Below, piece by piece: positions 1 to 8,882 of a stretch of DNA of 50,741 nt. The stretch comes from Candidatus Eiseniibacteriota bacterium. Its GTDB lineage: Bacteria; Eisenbacteria; RBG-16-71-46; JAFGJU01. The stretch lies in NCBI GenBank assembly GCA_020349905.1, contig CP070702.1, positions 1,451,809 through 1,502,549 of the forward strand, read 5' to 3'. The notes beneath the pieces were generated by a model. The model did no database searches, was not told the DNA's origin, and saw nothing but the letters and a program-made list of their open reading frames with translations. A program made the position numbers and the translations under genes. The first letter of the stretch is position 1. Each line of letters begins with the position of its first letter.

Positions 1-378
1 AACGGAGCCGGGCTGGCGATGGCGACCATGGACCTTATAAAGCACCACGGCGGCGAGCCCGCCAACTTCCTGGACATCGGAGGCAGCTCGAGCCCAGAGA
101 AAGTGCTCACGGCCATGAGAATCATCTGTTCCGACCCGAAGGTGAAGGCCATATTCTTCAACATATTCGGCGGCATCACCAGATGCGACGACGTGGCACA
201 AGGCATCGTGACCGCGCTCAAGGACATCGACGTGAAGGCTCCCATCGTGATAAGACTCACGGGGACCAACGAAGAGAAGGCGAGGGAAATCCTGAGTAAA
301 GCGAACCTGGCAGCGACCACCTCCATGGATGAGGGCGTGAAGCAGGTTCTGGCAATGGCGCAAGGGGGAGTAAGTTGA
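1..378 (+). CDS. sucC: Succinyl-CoA synthetase beta subunit, C-terminal part
   Basis: C-terminal ~125 residues of the beta subunit of succinyl-CoA synthetase, which with SucD interconverts succinyl-CoA and succinate with substrate-level phosphorylation. The frame is open to the first base, so the true start lies outside the window; the ATG at 19 is internal (the run [11 protein letters not shown] is typical of this family). Visible family motifs are [12 protein letters not shown] and [16 protein letters not shown], from the C-terminal ligase domain that contacts the alpha subunit. The stop (376-378) overlaps the TTG start of sucD by two bases, so the two subunits are translationally coupled. 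The 5' part and any promoter are missing. Confidence 0.95.
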   Translation, partial: NGAGLAMATMDLIKHHGGEPANFLDIGGSSSPEKVLTAMRIICSDPKVKAIFFNIFGGITRCDDVAQGIVTALKDIDVKAPIVIRLTGTNEEKAREILSKANLAATTSMDEGVKQVLAMAQGGVS

Positions 379-1250
379 GTATTCTTGTCGACGAAAAATC
401 CAAGGTGATTGTTCAAGGCATAACGGGGCGTGACGGCTCGTTCCACACAAAGGCGATGCTCGACTACGGCACGAAGGTCGTCGCAGGCGCGACCCCTGGC
501 AAGGGCGGCACGGAGTGCGTTGGCGTTCCCGTGTTTGACTCTGTGCAGGAGGCGCGGGACGCCACGGGCGCAGACACATCTGTCGTCTACGTGCCGGCCG
601 CTTTCGCTGCCGACGCTGTCCACGAGGCCTTTGACGCTGGAATTCAGGTCGTGGTCTGCGTGACCGAGGGGATTCCGACGTTTGAGGTCATGAGAATATA
701 CGGCAAGATGAAGGCTCTGGGTGTGAGGATGATAGGTCCCAACTGCCCGGGCATCATCTCGCCGGGCAAGTGCAAGGTGGGTATCATGCCGGGGCACATC
801 CATTCTCCCGGTAAGGTGGGAGTCGTGTCCAGAAGCGGGACCCTGACCTACGAGGTCGTAGACCAGCTCACGAGCGCGGGGCTCGGACAGTCCACCTGCA
901 TAGGAATCGGAGGAGACCCCATAATAGGCACCAACTTTATCGACGCCCTGGAGCTCTTCGAGAAAGACCCCGAGACCGAGGTGGTCGTGCTCATAGGCGA
1001 AATCGGCGGCACCGACGAGGAGGAGGCCGCGGAGTTCGTGAAGTCGGAAGTGAAGAAGCCCGTCGTGGCTTTCGTGGCAGGACAGACCGCTCCGCCGGGC
1101 AAGAGGATGGGACACGCCGGAGCCATAGTCTCCGGCGGCACCGGGACGGCCAAGGAGAAGATAGAGGCCTTCTCCAGGGCCGGCATCTCTGTTGCGGAAA
1201 TACCTTCCCAGATAAGCGGGCTCGTGGCAAACCTGGTCAAGACTGGATGA
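375..1250 (+). CDS. sucD: Succinyl-CoA synthetase alpha subunit
   Basis: Alpha subunit of succinyl-CoA synthetase, 291 residues, full family length. The N-terminal CoA-binding Rossmann domain shows [16 protein letters not shown] and GATPGKGG. The active-site phosphohistidine is H247 in [37 protein letters not shown] is the standard family core. The start is TTG at 375, overlapping the sucC stop; no better start lies upstream because that region is coding. The stop overlaps the ndk start (ATGA at 1247-1250), so sucC-sucD-ndk form one tightly packed unit. Succinyl-CoA could come from the korDABC enzyme encoded near the other end of the window. Confidence 0.97.
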   Translation: MSILVDEKSKVIVQGITGRDGSFHTKAMLDYGTKVVAGATPGKGGTECVGVPVFDSVQEARDATGADTSVVYVPAAFAADAVHEAFDAGIQVVVCVTEGIPTFEVMRIYGKMKALGVRMIGPNCPGIISPGKCKVGIMPGHIHSPGKVGVVSRSGTLTYEVVDQLTSAGLGQSTCIGIGGDPIIGTNFIDALELFEKDPETEVVVLIGEIGGTDEEEAAEFVKSEVKKPVVAFVAGQTAPPGKRMGHAGAIVSGGTGTAKEKIEAFSRAGISVAEIPSQISGLVANLVKTG

Positions 1251-1681
1251 AAAGCATGGACACAACCAAGACGCTTTTGATAGTCAAGCCCGACGCGGTC
1301 GCAGGCGGTCTCGTCGGAAAGATAGTTGCGATGGCAGAAGAGAGGAGTTTTAAGATCCTGGACGTTAAGATGTTCAGCTTAAGCCTCTCGGACGCTTCCG
1401 TCTTCTACAACGTGCACAGAGACAAACCCTTCTTTGAATCCCTCGTCAAGTACATGTCATCGGGACCCATTGCTGCGTTTCTTCTGGAGAAGGACGACGC
1501 TGTTAAGGCCATGAGAGAACTTGTGGGGCTGGTGGACCCTGCCGAGTCGGCGGAGGGCACCATTCGGAAACTCTACGGGGTGGACATTCAGCACAACGCC
1601 GTTCATGCTCCGGATTCCATCGAGAACGCCCAGAGGGAGATAGGTCTCGTCTTTGGACGCGGCGCCCTTCAGAGGCTCTAG
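1247..1681 (+). CDS. ndk: Nucleoside diphosphate kinase
   Basis: Transfers the gamma phosphate between nucleoside triphosphates and diphosphates through a phosphohistidine. 144 residues, normal length. The family start [12 protein letters not shown] is clear, [18 protein letters not shown] is the substrate loop, and the catalytic histidine is H120 in the NAVHAPDS motif (canonical NxxHGSDS). ATG 1247 overlaps the sucD stop; ATG 1256 (fourth codon) is an alternative. The placement directly after sucCD makes sense because succinyl-CoA synthetase can yield GTP or ATP, which Ndk equilibrates. A 157-bp gap follows before yceD. Confidence 0.97.
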   Translation: MKSMDTTKTLLIVKPDAVAGGLVGKIVAMAEERSFKILDVKMFSLSLSDASVFYNVHRDKPFFESLVKYMSSGPIAAFLLEKDDAVKAMRELVGLVDPAESAEGTIRKLYGVDIQHNAVHAPDSIENAQREIGLVFGRGALQRL

Positions 1682-1838
1682 GTTGCTGCGCTCGGAGGGG
1701 CGGCGCGAATCGGCAAGAGACAGCGCCCGTGTCAGTGGAGGTCCAGACTTCCCTGTGCGATGGCAGCCGGCTGCGTTGCCCGCATTTGCACCGGCGCACG
1801 ACCTGCGTTAGAGAAGTGGAATTGTGGTAGGGTGGAGA

Positions 1839-2366
1839 ATGAAGATAAGCGTCCCTGAGCTCCAGGAGGGGGACAATTTCCTCCAGTTTCGGGAGACCCC
1901 CTCGAGTTTGGAACTCACCGGGCTTTCCGTCGAGTTCGCGACGGATATACCCGTGAGCCTGAGGCTGCAGAGGCGGAAGGACGAGATACTGGTCTGGGCT
2001 TCTGCCAGCGCCACCGTGACCGAAGAATGTTCCAGATGCCTCAAGGCCGTGGAGCGTAAGTTTGATGTGGAGTTTGAGGCTTTCTGTGATAAGATAGGGG
2101 CTCGTTCTGAGAAGGGAGAGGCCGGGCAGGAGGGAGGAGAGACTTTCGTCGCGTTTCACGACGGCACGACCCTCGAGCTCGGGCCCTGCGTGAGGGAAGC
2201 GATCGTTCTTTCCCTGCCCATGAAGCCGCTCTGCAGCGACGACTGCAAGGGGCTGTGTCCTGTTTGCGGCGCCAACCTGAACGAGAATAGTTGCACTTGC
2301 GACAGAGGCAGGGTGGACCCGCGATGGAGCGCACTTGAGAAACTGAGAAAGAAAGAGGAGAAGTAG
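1839..2366 (+). CDS. yceD: YceD/DUF177 family protein
   Basis: Member of the YceD (DUF177) family, almost always encoded just before rpmF; in bacteria and plants it is linked to 23S rRNA/ribosome accumulation, with no known catalysis. About 175 residues. The C-terminal half has the expected cysteine pattern: CSRC near the middle, then CSDDCKGLCPVCGANLN and a final CTC, which probably binds zinc. I chose ATG 1839 because it gives the usual MKI..EL..G start; a GTG at 1824 in the same frame is possible and the upstream Shine-Dalgarno is poor for both. rpmF starts 2 bp after the stop. It heads the rpmF-plsX-fab operon. Confidence 0.88.
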   Translation: MKISVPELQEGDNFLQFRETPSSLELTGLSVEFATDIPVSLRLQRRKDEILVWASASATVTEECSRCLKAVERKFDVEFEAFCDKIGARSEKGEAGQEGGETFVAFHDGTTLELGPCVREAIVLSLPMKPLCSDDCKGLCPVCGANLNENSCTCDRGRVDPRWSALEKLRKKEEK

Positions 2367-2368
2367 AA

Positions 2369-2551
2369 ATGGCCTTACCAAAACGGCGGCATTCGAAGTC
2401 TAGAAGCAAGAAGAGAAGGACTCACTGGAAGCTATCCAAGCCAGGGATTTCCAGCTGCTCACACTGCGGCAATCCGAAGCTGCCCCACAGAGCCTGCCCC
2501 AGCTGTGGCTATTATGGAGGCGAAGAAGCCACGTCTCCATGGGTGAAGTAG
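2369..2551 (+). CDS. rpmF: 50S ribosomal protein L32
   Basis: Small zinc-ribbon ribosomal protein of the large subunit, 60 residues. It starts MALPKRRHSKSRSKKRRTHW, as L32 does, followed by a CxxC...CxxC ribbon (CSHCG and CPSCG), so this is the zinc-binding form of L32. It is separated from yceD by 2 bp and from plsX by 10 bp, which is the standard gene order yceD-rpmF-plsX-fab and implies co-transcription of a ribosomal protein with fatty-acid synthesis. Confidence 0.97.
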   Translation: MALPKRRHSKSRSKKRRTHWKLSKPGISSCSHCGNPKLPHRACPSCGYYGGEEATSPWVK

Positions 2552-2561
2552 CACGAGAACC

Positions 2562-3596
2562 ATGTCAGAGAGACTGATTCCCTGCATAGCAGTAGACGCG
2601 GCCGGAGGCGACCTGGGACCCTCCGTCATTGTGGACGGGGCCGTGCAGGCCCTGAGGGAGCTTAACGGGTCTGCTGAGGTCACGCTTTTCGGCGACGAGT
2701 CAGTGGTCAAGAGAGAGCTGGAACAGTTCGAGCTAGGGAACCTTCCCCTGCACATAGTCGATGCCCCCGAGCAGATAGAAATGGACGAGCCCGCCGTGGC
2801 CTTTAGAAAAAAGAAAAACTCGTCCATAGCCGTTGCCACACGCATGCAGAAAGAGAACAAGGCGGATGCCTTCGTGAGCGCCGGGAACACCGGGGTGGTG
2901 GTTGCGGCCTCTCTGTTGAGCCTGGGAAGACTGAAGGGTGTGGACAGGCCCGCCATAGCTACCGTCGTGCCCAACGAGTTCGGTGGTTGCGTCATGCTGG
3001 ACGTGGGCGCGAACTCGGAGTGTAAGCCCATACATCTGGTTCACTTCGGGATCATGGGGAGCATATACGCCAAGCACTTCCTGGGAAGACAGGAACCCAG
3101 GGTCGGGCTGCTCAACATCGGAGAAGAAGGAACGAAGGGAAACGAACTTGCCGTGGAGAGTTACAAGCTTCTCTCCAAGAGCCCTCTCAGGTTCGTGGGT
3201 AACGTGGAGGGTCGCGACGTGTTCGGGGGAGGAGCGGACGTGGTCGTGTGCGACGGCTTCACGGGGAACGTCCTTCTCAAGTTCATGGAGAGCGTGATAG
3301 ACCTTCTTGCGGGCTCGGTGAGAGAGCAGGTCTCGCAGGCCCTGCGCGCGCGGATAGGGGCCTTCTTCATGAGACCCGCCTTTCAGAAGCTGGGCCGGAT
3401 GCTGGACTACGCAGAGTACGGAGGGGCCCCGCTGCTCGGCGTAAACGGTGTGTGCATAATCGGGCACGGTAGCTCCTCGGCAAAGGCCGTGAAGAACGCC
3501 ATCAAGGTGGCGGTCAAGTTCGTGGACAAGAGGGTGAACGACAGAATCAAGGAGGAGCTTGGGCACTACGCCGGAGAACAGGGTGGAACAGATTAG
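2562..3596 (+). CDS. plsX: Phosphate acyltransferase PlsX
   Basis: Makes acyl-phosphate from acyl-ACP and inorganic phosphate, the first step of the PlsX/PlsY route to phosphatidic acid. 344 residues, family length. The N-terminus IAVDAAGGDLGPSVIVDGA is the family signature (canonical AxDxMGGDxxP), and AFVSAGNTGVVVAASLL and DVGANSECKP are conserved. ATG 2562 follows rpmF by 10 bp with only a weak Shine-Dalgarno, so coupling is likely. The end overlaps the preferred fabH start by 14 bp. Peripheral membrane enzyme in characterised homologues. Confidence 0.96.
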   Translation: MSERLIPCIAVDAAGGDLGPSVIVDGAVQALRELNGSAEVTLFGDESVVKRELEQFELGNLPLHIVDAPEQIEMDEPAVAFRKKKNSSIAVATRMQKENKADAFVSAGNTGVVVAASLLSLGRLKGVDRPAIATVVPNEFGGCVMLDVGANSECKPIHLVHFGIMGSIYAKHFLGRQEPRVGLLNIGEEGTKGNELAVESYKLLSKSPLRFVGNVEGRDVFGGGADVVVCDGFTGNVLLKFMESVIDLLAGSVREQVSQALRARIGAFFMRPAFQKLGRMLDYAEYGGAPLLGVNGVCIIGHGSSSAKAVKNAIKVAVKFVDKRVNDRIKEELGHYAGEQGGTD

Positions 3597-4572
3597 GGGA
3601 GCCCGCATAGCGGGAACAGGTTCGTTCGTGCCTCTCAGGGTGATGACCAACGCTGACCTTGAGAAGACGGTCGACACCAGCGACGAGTGGATAAGCACGA
3701 GGACAGGCATCAGGGAGCGCCACATATCCGATGACGGCGCTTCGACCAGCGACCTGGCTGCCGAGGCGGCCAAAGCGGCCATGGCCGAGGCGGGAGTTGC
3801 GGCCTCCGACATAGAGATGATCGTGGTCGGTACCGCGACCCCCGACAGGCTCTTTCCCTCCACTGCCTGCAGGCTGCAGGAAAAACTGGGTGCCTTCAAC
3901 GCGGCGGCCTTCGACGTGTTGGCGGCCTGCACCGGTTTCCTCTACGGGCTCACTGTCGCCAGAAGCGTCATAGGGTCAGGAGTTGTTGACAACGTTCTCG
4001 TCGTGGGGGCCGAGACCCTTTCAAAGATCACGGACTGGACTGACCGAAACACGTGTGTTCTTTTTGGTGACGGGGCAGGGGCCGCGGTGGTGAAACCTTG
4101 TGAACCGGGAAGGGGAATACTGTCCGCGAGCATGGGCAGCGACGGCCGGCTGGGCTACCTTCTCGAACTTCCTGCAGGAGGTTCGCTTCATCCGGTCACG
4201 GAACAGACCGTGCAGAACCGGATGCACTACATAAAGATGAGAGGAAACGAGGTGTTCAAGAACGCCGTGCGCGCCATGGGCAGCGTGGCGGAAGACGCGC
4301 TGCTCAAAGCCGGGGTCAAGGCCGAACAGCTGGACCTACTTATTCCTCATCAGGCCAACCTGAGAATCATCAAGGCCACGGCCAGGAGACTTGGAGTCGA
4401 TAGCGACAAGGTCTTCGTGAACGTTCACAAATACGGAAACACATCTTCAGCCAGCGTTCCCATCGCCCTGCACGAGGCCAGGGGGGAGGGAAGGATAAAG
4501 GACGGTGACCTCGTGGAGCTCGTGGCCTTCGGTGCAGGCTTCACGTGGGGCGCGGCCGTAATACGCTGGTAA
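3583..4572 (+). CDS. fabH: Beta-ketoacyl-ACP synthase III
   Basis: Initiates type II fatty-acid synthesis by condensing an acyl-CoA (usually acetyl-CoA) with malonyl-ACP. From the preferred start it has 329 residues, with the full catalytic triad visible: C116 in LAACTGF, H256 in LIPHQAN and N286 in KYGNTSS. I chose GTG 3583, with a GGAGA Shine-Dalgarno 5 bp upstream, because it gives the usual short N-terminus before RIAGTGSFVP. A TTG at 3559 would add 8 residues but its Shine-Dalgarno is only about 2 bp away. It overlaps plsX. Acyl-CoA chain preference (straight or branched) cannot be read from the sequence. Confidence 0.96.
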   Translation: MEQIRGARIAGTGSFVPLRVMTNADLEKTVDTSDEWISTRTGIRERHISDDGASTSDLAAEAAKAAMAEAGVAASDIEMIVVGTATPDRLFPSTACRLQEKLGAFNAAAFDVLAACTGFLYGLTVARSVIGSGVVDNVLVVGAETLSKITDWTDRNTCVLFGDGAGAAVVKPCEPGRGILSASMGSDGRLGYLLELPAGGSLHPVTEQTVQNRMHYIKMRGNEVFKNAVRAMGSVAEDALLKAGVKAEQLDLLIPHQANLRIIKATARRLGVDSDKVFVNVHKYGNTSSASVPIALHEARGEGRIKDGDLVELVAFGAGFTWGAAVIRW

Positions 4573-4737
4573 CGTCAACTCGACCGGTTCCAGACCACGA
4601 GAAGCGCTTGGGCCGGTGTTCTTGTTTGGGTGGCCCGCGTCTTCCCGCTGTATTCAACCTGTGGGCTTGATGGCCGGGAGGATCCGGTGAACAGGCCGAC
4701 CGACCGCGCCGACGAAACGTGCCGAGAGGAGGGCCTC

Positions 4738-5688
4738 TTGCAGATCGGCTTACTCTTTCCTGGCCAGGGCTCGCAGCACGTGGGAATGGGTGGAGAGCTC
4801 TGCCAGGAGTATCCCGCGGCCAGACACACGTACGAAGAGGCGGACAGCATCCTGGGCTTTCCGCTGTCCGAGGTTTCCTTTCGTGGCCCGGAAGAGGTCT
4901 TGAGAGAAACCCGCAACACCCAGCCGGCCATCTTCGTTCACAGCGTTGCTGTGTTTCGCGTGCTCTCCGAAGCTGGACTGCGGCCGTCGCTCGCGGCCGG
5001 GCACAGTCTGGGTGAGTACTCGGCTCTCACGGCAGCAGGTGCCCTGGACTTCGCAGACGCGCTGCCTCTTGTTCGCAAACGAGGGGAGCTGATGTACGAG
5101 GCCGGAGTCAAGAGGCCGGGAACCATGGCCGCTGTCCTGGGGTTGTCTTCTGAGGAAGTGGAGACTCTCTGTCGCGACGTAGCCGAGGTGGGGGTCGTGC
5201 AGCCGGCGAATCTCAATTCACCGAATCAGACAGTAATCTCCGGAGAGGTAGCCGCAGTTGAGCGGGCTGTCCAGACGGCTTCAGAGCGCGGAGCCAAGAG
5301 GGCGATCAGGCTGCCCGTGAGCGGCGCGTTTCACTCGCCCCTCATGCAGCCCGCATCGGAGGAACTCTCTGCCATCCTGGCCGGAGTCAACATCCGGCCC
5401 GCTTCTTTCCCCGTGGTCGCCAATTTCTCCGCTGCACCCGTGCAGGGCCCGGAAGAAATCAGAAGGAACCTGGCCGAGCAGGTCCTGGGTGCGGTGAGAT
5501 GGCAGGAATCCATGCAGTACATGCTGGCAAGCGGTGTGAATCATTTTATTGAAGTGGGTCCTGGAAATGTGCTAAAGGGACTCTTGCGAGGCATAGACAG
5601 GGGGGTCAACGTCTTGTGCGCGGCCGCTCCCCCTGAGGTGGAAGATGTCATAGCCTTTCTCGAGAGAGAAGGGGCCGACGCGAGGTGA
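4738..5688 (+). CDS. fabD: Malonyl-CoA:ACP transacylase
   Basis: Loads malonyl groups onto ACP. 316 residues from TTG 4738. It begins MQIGLLFPGQGSQHVGMG, the family start, with the nucleophile S90 in GHSLGEYSAL and the general base H199 in GAFHSPLM. The TTG was chosen because GAGAGGAGGG lies 5-6 bp upstream; the frame stays open to 4630 but the extra residues (rich in R, D and E) match nothing in the family. The 165 bp between fabH and this start hold no other gene that I can see. fabG follows 4 bp after the stop. Confidence 0.95.
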   Translation: MQIGLLFPGQGSQHVGMGGELCQEYPAARHTYEEADSILGFPLSEVSFRGPEEVLRETRNTQPAIFVHSVAVFRVLSEAGLRPSLAAGHSLGEYSALTAAGALDFADALPLVRKRGELMYEAGVKRPGTMAAVLGLSSEEVETLCRDVAEVGVVQPANLNSPNQTVISGEVAAVERAVQTASERGAKRAIRLPVSGAFHSPLMQPASEELSAILAGVNIRPASFPVVANFSAAPVQGPEEIRRNLAEQVLGAVRWQESMQYMLASGVNHFIEVGPGNVLKGLLRGIDRGVNVLCAAAPPEVEDVIAFLEREGADAR

Positions 5689-5692
5689 GAGG

Positions 5693-6433
5693 ATGGAACT
5701 TTCAGGCAAGGTCTCCGTTGTGACCGGAGGGGTCCAGGGAATAGGAAGAGCCATCGCTCTTCGCCTTGCGGAGCTGGGGAGCGACGTGGCCGTGATGGAC
5801 CTCAAGGAAGAGGGCTCGGCCGAGCTGCTCTCAGAGATGCGGGCCCTCAGACGAAAACCTTTCTTCGCCAGGGCAGACGTTTCCCTCTCTTCGGATGTGG
5901 ATGCGGCGGCAGAGGAGATCATCGGTCTTTTCGGCAGGGTCGACGTCCTGGTCAACAACGCCGGCATAACTCGGGACGCGCTTCTCATGAGGATGGACGA
6001 GAAGAGCTGGGACAGCGTCATTTCGGTTAACCTCAAAGGTACCTTCAACTGCACGCGAGCCTTCTTGCGAGGGATGATAAAACGCAGGAGCGGACGCATA
6101 ATAAACGTGTCCTCGGTGGTGGGTATCATGGGAAACGCTGGACAATCTAACTACGCGGCTTCCAAGGCCGGCGTCATAGGGTTTACGAAATCGGTCGCCA
6201 AGGAGGTCGCCTCCCGGGGGATAACCGTCAACGCCATCGCCCCCGGCTTCATAGACACCGAGATGACACGCGTCATCCCTGAGGAAGCCAGGAAATCCTT
6301 CCTGCTGTCTATTCCTGCGGGAAGAGCGGGCGCGGCAGAAGACGTTGCGAACGTGGTTGCTTTTCTGGCTTCAGATGGTGCATCATATATTACCGGTCAG
6401 ACGATCCACGTGGATGGTGGAATGCTAATGTGA
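5693..6433 (+). CDS. fabG: 3-oxoacyl-ACP reductase
   Basis: NADPH-dependent reduction of 3-oxoacyl-ACP in fatty-acid elongation. A 246-residue short-chain dehydrogenase: cofactor motif [10 protein letters not shown] at residues 11-20, NNAG at 88-91, catalytic S141, Y154 and K158 in NVSSVVG and NYAASKAG. The C-terminus [13 protein letters not shown] is typical of FabG. It lies between fabD and acpP in the standard order. The ATG has a GAGAGG Shine-Dalgarno just before it. Confidence 0.97.
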   Translation: MELSGKVSVVTGGVQGIGRAIALRLAELGSDVAVMDLKEEGSAELLSEMRALRRKPFFARADVSLSSDVDAAAEEIIGLFGRVDVLVNNAGITRDALLMRMDEKSWDSVISVNLKGTFNCTRAFLRGMIKRRSGRIINVSSVVGIMGNAGQSNYAASKAGVIGFTKSVAKEVASRGITVNAIAPGFIDTEMTRVIPEEARKSFLLSIPAGRAGAAEDVANVVAFLASDGASYITGQTIHVDGGMLM

Positions 6434-6461
6434 AAACCTGCGAGAGGAGGTGACTCCGAAT

Positions 6462-6707
6462 ATGGCACTCCCCGAGGAGAGGGTTAAGCAGATCATAGTG
6501 GAACAGCTGGGTGTGACCGCTGAACAGGTGACACCGGAAGCGTCCTTCATCGATGACCTGGGTGCTGATTCTCTGGACACCGTCGAGCTGGTCATGGCTC
6601 TTGAGGAAGAGTTCGACATCGAGATTCCGGACGAGGATGCCGAGAAACTCAGGACGGTCCAGGACGCACTCAACTACTTGAAGAAGCACGTAACAGAAGG
6701 AAATTAA
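6462..6707 (+). CDS. acpP: Acyl carrier protein
   Basis: Carries growing acyl chains on 4'-phosphopantetheine. 81 acidic residues from ATG 6462, with the attachment serine S37 in [10 protein letters not shown]. The start is decided by a near-perfect Shine-Dalgarno AGGAGGTGA at 6445-6453, 8 bp before ATG 6462; a GTG at 6450 that would give a longer product lies inside that Shine-Dalgarno. The strong ribosome site fits the very high demand for ACP. Flanked by fabG and fabF. Confidence 0.97.
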   Translation: MALPEERVKQIIVEQLGVTAEQVTPEASFIDDLGADSLDTVELVMALEEEFDIEIPDEDAEKLRTVQDALNYLKKHVTEGN

Positions 6708-6799
6708 GGACTACGGGCAGGCGCAGTCTTCTCCTCTCGTTTGCGCCGGGAGGGACCGCGCTGCCCGCTTCGTGAGGTAGATTCAGGAGCGGACAAGGG

Positions 6800-8038
6800 A
6801 TGGAACGCGTACTCGTTACGGGACTCGGTGTCGTTTCCCCGGTGGGGCTCAGCGCGCCCGAGTTCTGGAAGAATCTCTGCGAAGGAAAGAGCGGCGCAGG
6901 TAGGGTCACGAAGTTTGACGCCACCGGTTTCGACACCACGATTGCGGCGGAGCTCAAGGGATTCAATCCCGAAAACCACATGGACAGAAAGGACGTCAAG
7001 CGGGCTGATCCTTTCGTCCAATACGCCGTGGCTGCTTGCGGAGAGGCCATCAAGGACTCGGGACTCGACCTGGAGAGCGTCGACAAAGAGAGAGTCGGCG
7101 TGGTCATAGGGACGGGGATAGGTGGCATCGCCACTTTTGAGGCGCAGCACGCCGCCCTGCTACAGAAAGGTCCCTCCCGCGTGAGTCCCTTCTTCATTCC
7201 CATGATGATCGGCGACATGGCTGCCGGTCAGGTTTCGATGAAGTTCCTGACAAAGGGTCCCAACTTCGCGACCGTCTCGGCGTGTGCCTCGGGAGCGCAC
7301 GCGATAGGTGAGGCGCTGAGACTCCTTCAGAAGGGTGACGCCGACGTCATGATCGCCGGAGGCACGGAAGCCACCATCACTCCCATGGCAATGGCGGGCT
7401 TCTGCTCAATGAAGGCCCTGACCACTCGAAACGACGAACCAGAGAAGGCGAGTCGCCCGTTCGACAAAGAGCGCGACGGCTTCCTCATGGGAGAGGGTGC
7501 GGGCATGGTGATTCTGGAGACCATGACCCACGCTCTTTCCAGGGGCGCTCGCGTCTATTCTGAACTGACGGGATACGGGGCGACGGCTGACGCCTTTCAC
7601 CTGACGGCACCGGCGCCCAAAGGAGAGGGAGCCGCAAGGGCGATGAAGCTGGCGCTCGAGGACTCTGGGCTTTCACCCGAGTCCGTCCAGTACATCAACG
7701 CCCACGGTACCTCCACCCCGCTCAACGACAAGCTGGAGACCATGGCGGTGAAGACCGTTTTCGGAGAACACGCAAAGCGCCTCGTACTAGCTTCCACGAA
7801 ATCGATGACCGGGCACCTTCTCGGGGCGGCCGGCGGCATCGAATTCGCTGCGTGTGTGCTTTCCATAAGGGATTCCATCATTCCTCCCACGATAAACTAC
7901 GAGTTTCCGGACGAGGAGTGCGACCTCGACTGCGCCCCGAATAAAGCCAAGAGGCAGACGGTCACGGTCGCCCTGTCCAATTCTCTTGGCTTCGGCGGCC
8001 ACAACGCCACTCTTGCCACCAAGAAGTTTGAGAAATGA
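6800..8038 (+). CDS. fabF: Beta-ketoacyl-ACP synthase II
   Basis: Elongating condensing enzyme of type II fatty-acid synthesis. 412 residues with the Cys-His-His triad: C162 in VSACASGAHAIG, H302 in INAHGTSTPLND and H339 in KSMTGHLLGAAGG. A gap of 92 bp follows acpP, without an obvious promoter. The last bases overlap the rnc start (ATGA at 8035-8038). Confidence 0.97.
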   Translation: MERVLVTGLGVVSPVGLSAPEFWKNLCEGKSGAGRVTKFDATGFDTTIAAELKGFNPENHMDRKDVKRADPFVQYAVAACGEAIKDSGLDLESVDKERVGVVIGTGIGGIATFEAQHAALLQKGPSRVSPFFIPMMIGDMAAGQVSMKFLTKGPNFATVSACASGAHAIGEALRLLQKGDADVMIAGGTEATITPMAMAGFCSMKALTTRNDEPEKASRPFDKERDGFLMGEGAGMVILETMTHALSRGARVYSELTGYGATADAFHLTAPAPKGEGAARAMKLALEDSGLSPESVQYINAHGTSTPLNDKLETMAVKTVFGEHAKRLVLASTKSMTGHLLGAAGGIEFAACVLSIRDSIIPPTINYEFPDEECDLDCAPNKAKRQTVTVALSNSLGFGGHNATLATKKFEK

Positions 8039-8799
8039 GTCCCCGGGGAATTCTGGCCAGATTCTTTAAGAAGGGTCTTCTGCTGCGTCCAGTGCCCAAG
8101 GACAGGGTCGCCGAGTTGCAGCGCCTCATGGGCATCGGCTTCGAGAATCCCGAGATTCTCCGCCAGGCCCTGACTCACAGGTCCTACGTGCACGAGAATC
8201 CTACAAGGGGAACCGAGTCGAACGGGCGCATGGAGTTCTTGGGTGATTCGGTTCTTGGCCTGGTTGCGAACCAGTTCCTTTACGCACGCTTCCCTCTCGC
8301 AGAAGAGGGAGAACTCACGAAGATGAAATCTCTGCTGGTGAGCAAGGCGGTGCTTGCCCGGAGCGGAAGGGCCATGCGCCTGGGGCAGTTCCTCTTCCTC
8401 AGCGAGGCAGAGGTAGAATCGGGCGGCAGGGAAAGGACTTCCATCATCGCTGACAGCTTCGAGGCCATCATAGGTGCCATCTTCCTGGACCAGGGCCTGG
8501 GAGCGGCCGGCAAGTTCATCAACGAACACCTGCTGCGGGATGCGAACAAGATAATCCGGGATTCCAAGCACAGGAACTACAAGAGCATCCTTCAGGAATA
8601 CGTGCAGGGCGAGCACAGGGTCCATCCTCGCTACAGGGTACTTTCCGAAGAGGGGCCAGAGCACGAGAAGTTGTTCACGGTCGAGGTGACCGTGCAGAAG
8701 AGGGTGCTGGGTAGGGGGACGGGTAAGAACAAGAAGGAGGCCGAGCAGGCGGCTGCACGGGAAGCCCTCACCAGAATGGAGCTCCTGAACAAGACGTAG
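8035..8799 (+). CDS. rnc: Ribonuclease III
   Basis: Double-strand-specific endoribonuclease for rRNA processing and mRNA decay. 254 residues. The nuclease domain spans roughly 22-165, with signature RMEFLGDSVLG (E67, D71) and second metal-binding patch ADSFEAIIGAIFLDQG (D140, E143). A C-terminal double-stranded RNA-binding domain at about 178-252 ends GTGKNKKEAEQAAAREAL. It is coupled to fabF by an ATGA overlap, as in many bacteria where rnc ends the fab operon. Confidence 0.97.
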   Translation: MSPRGILARFFKKGLLLRPVPKDRVAELQRLMGIGFENPEILRQALTHRSYVHENPTRGTESNGRMEFLGDSVLGLVANQFLYARFPLAEEGELTKMKSLLVSKAVLARSGRAMRLGQFLFLSEAEVESGGRERTSIIADSFEAIIGAIFLDQGLGAAGKFINEHLLRDANKIIRDSKHRNYKSILQEYVQGEHRVHPRYRVLSEEGPEHEKLFTVEVTVQKRVLGRGTGKNKKEAEQAAAREALTRMELLNKT

Positions 8800-8882
8800 A
8801 ATCTCACGTCGTCGCAATCGGAGCTCACGGCGCGCTGGAGCTCGGCCGGAAGCTGCCTCGACACAGTAAACCGGGAGGGGAA

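Noticed and set aside
4630..4737. Longer FabD N-terminus
   Set aside because: The extra 36 residues do not match the family and TTG 4738 has a good Shine-Dalgarno.
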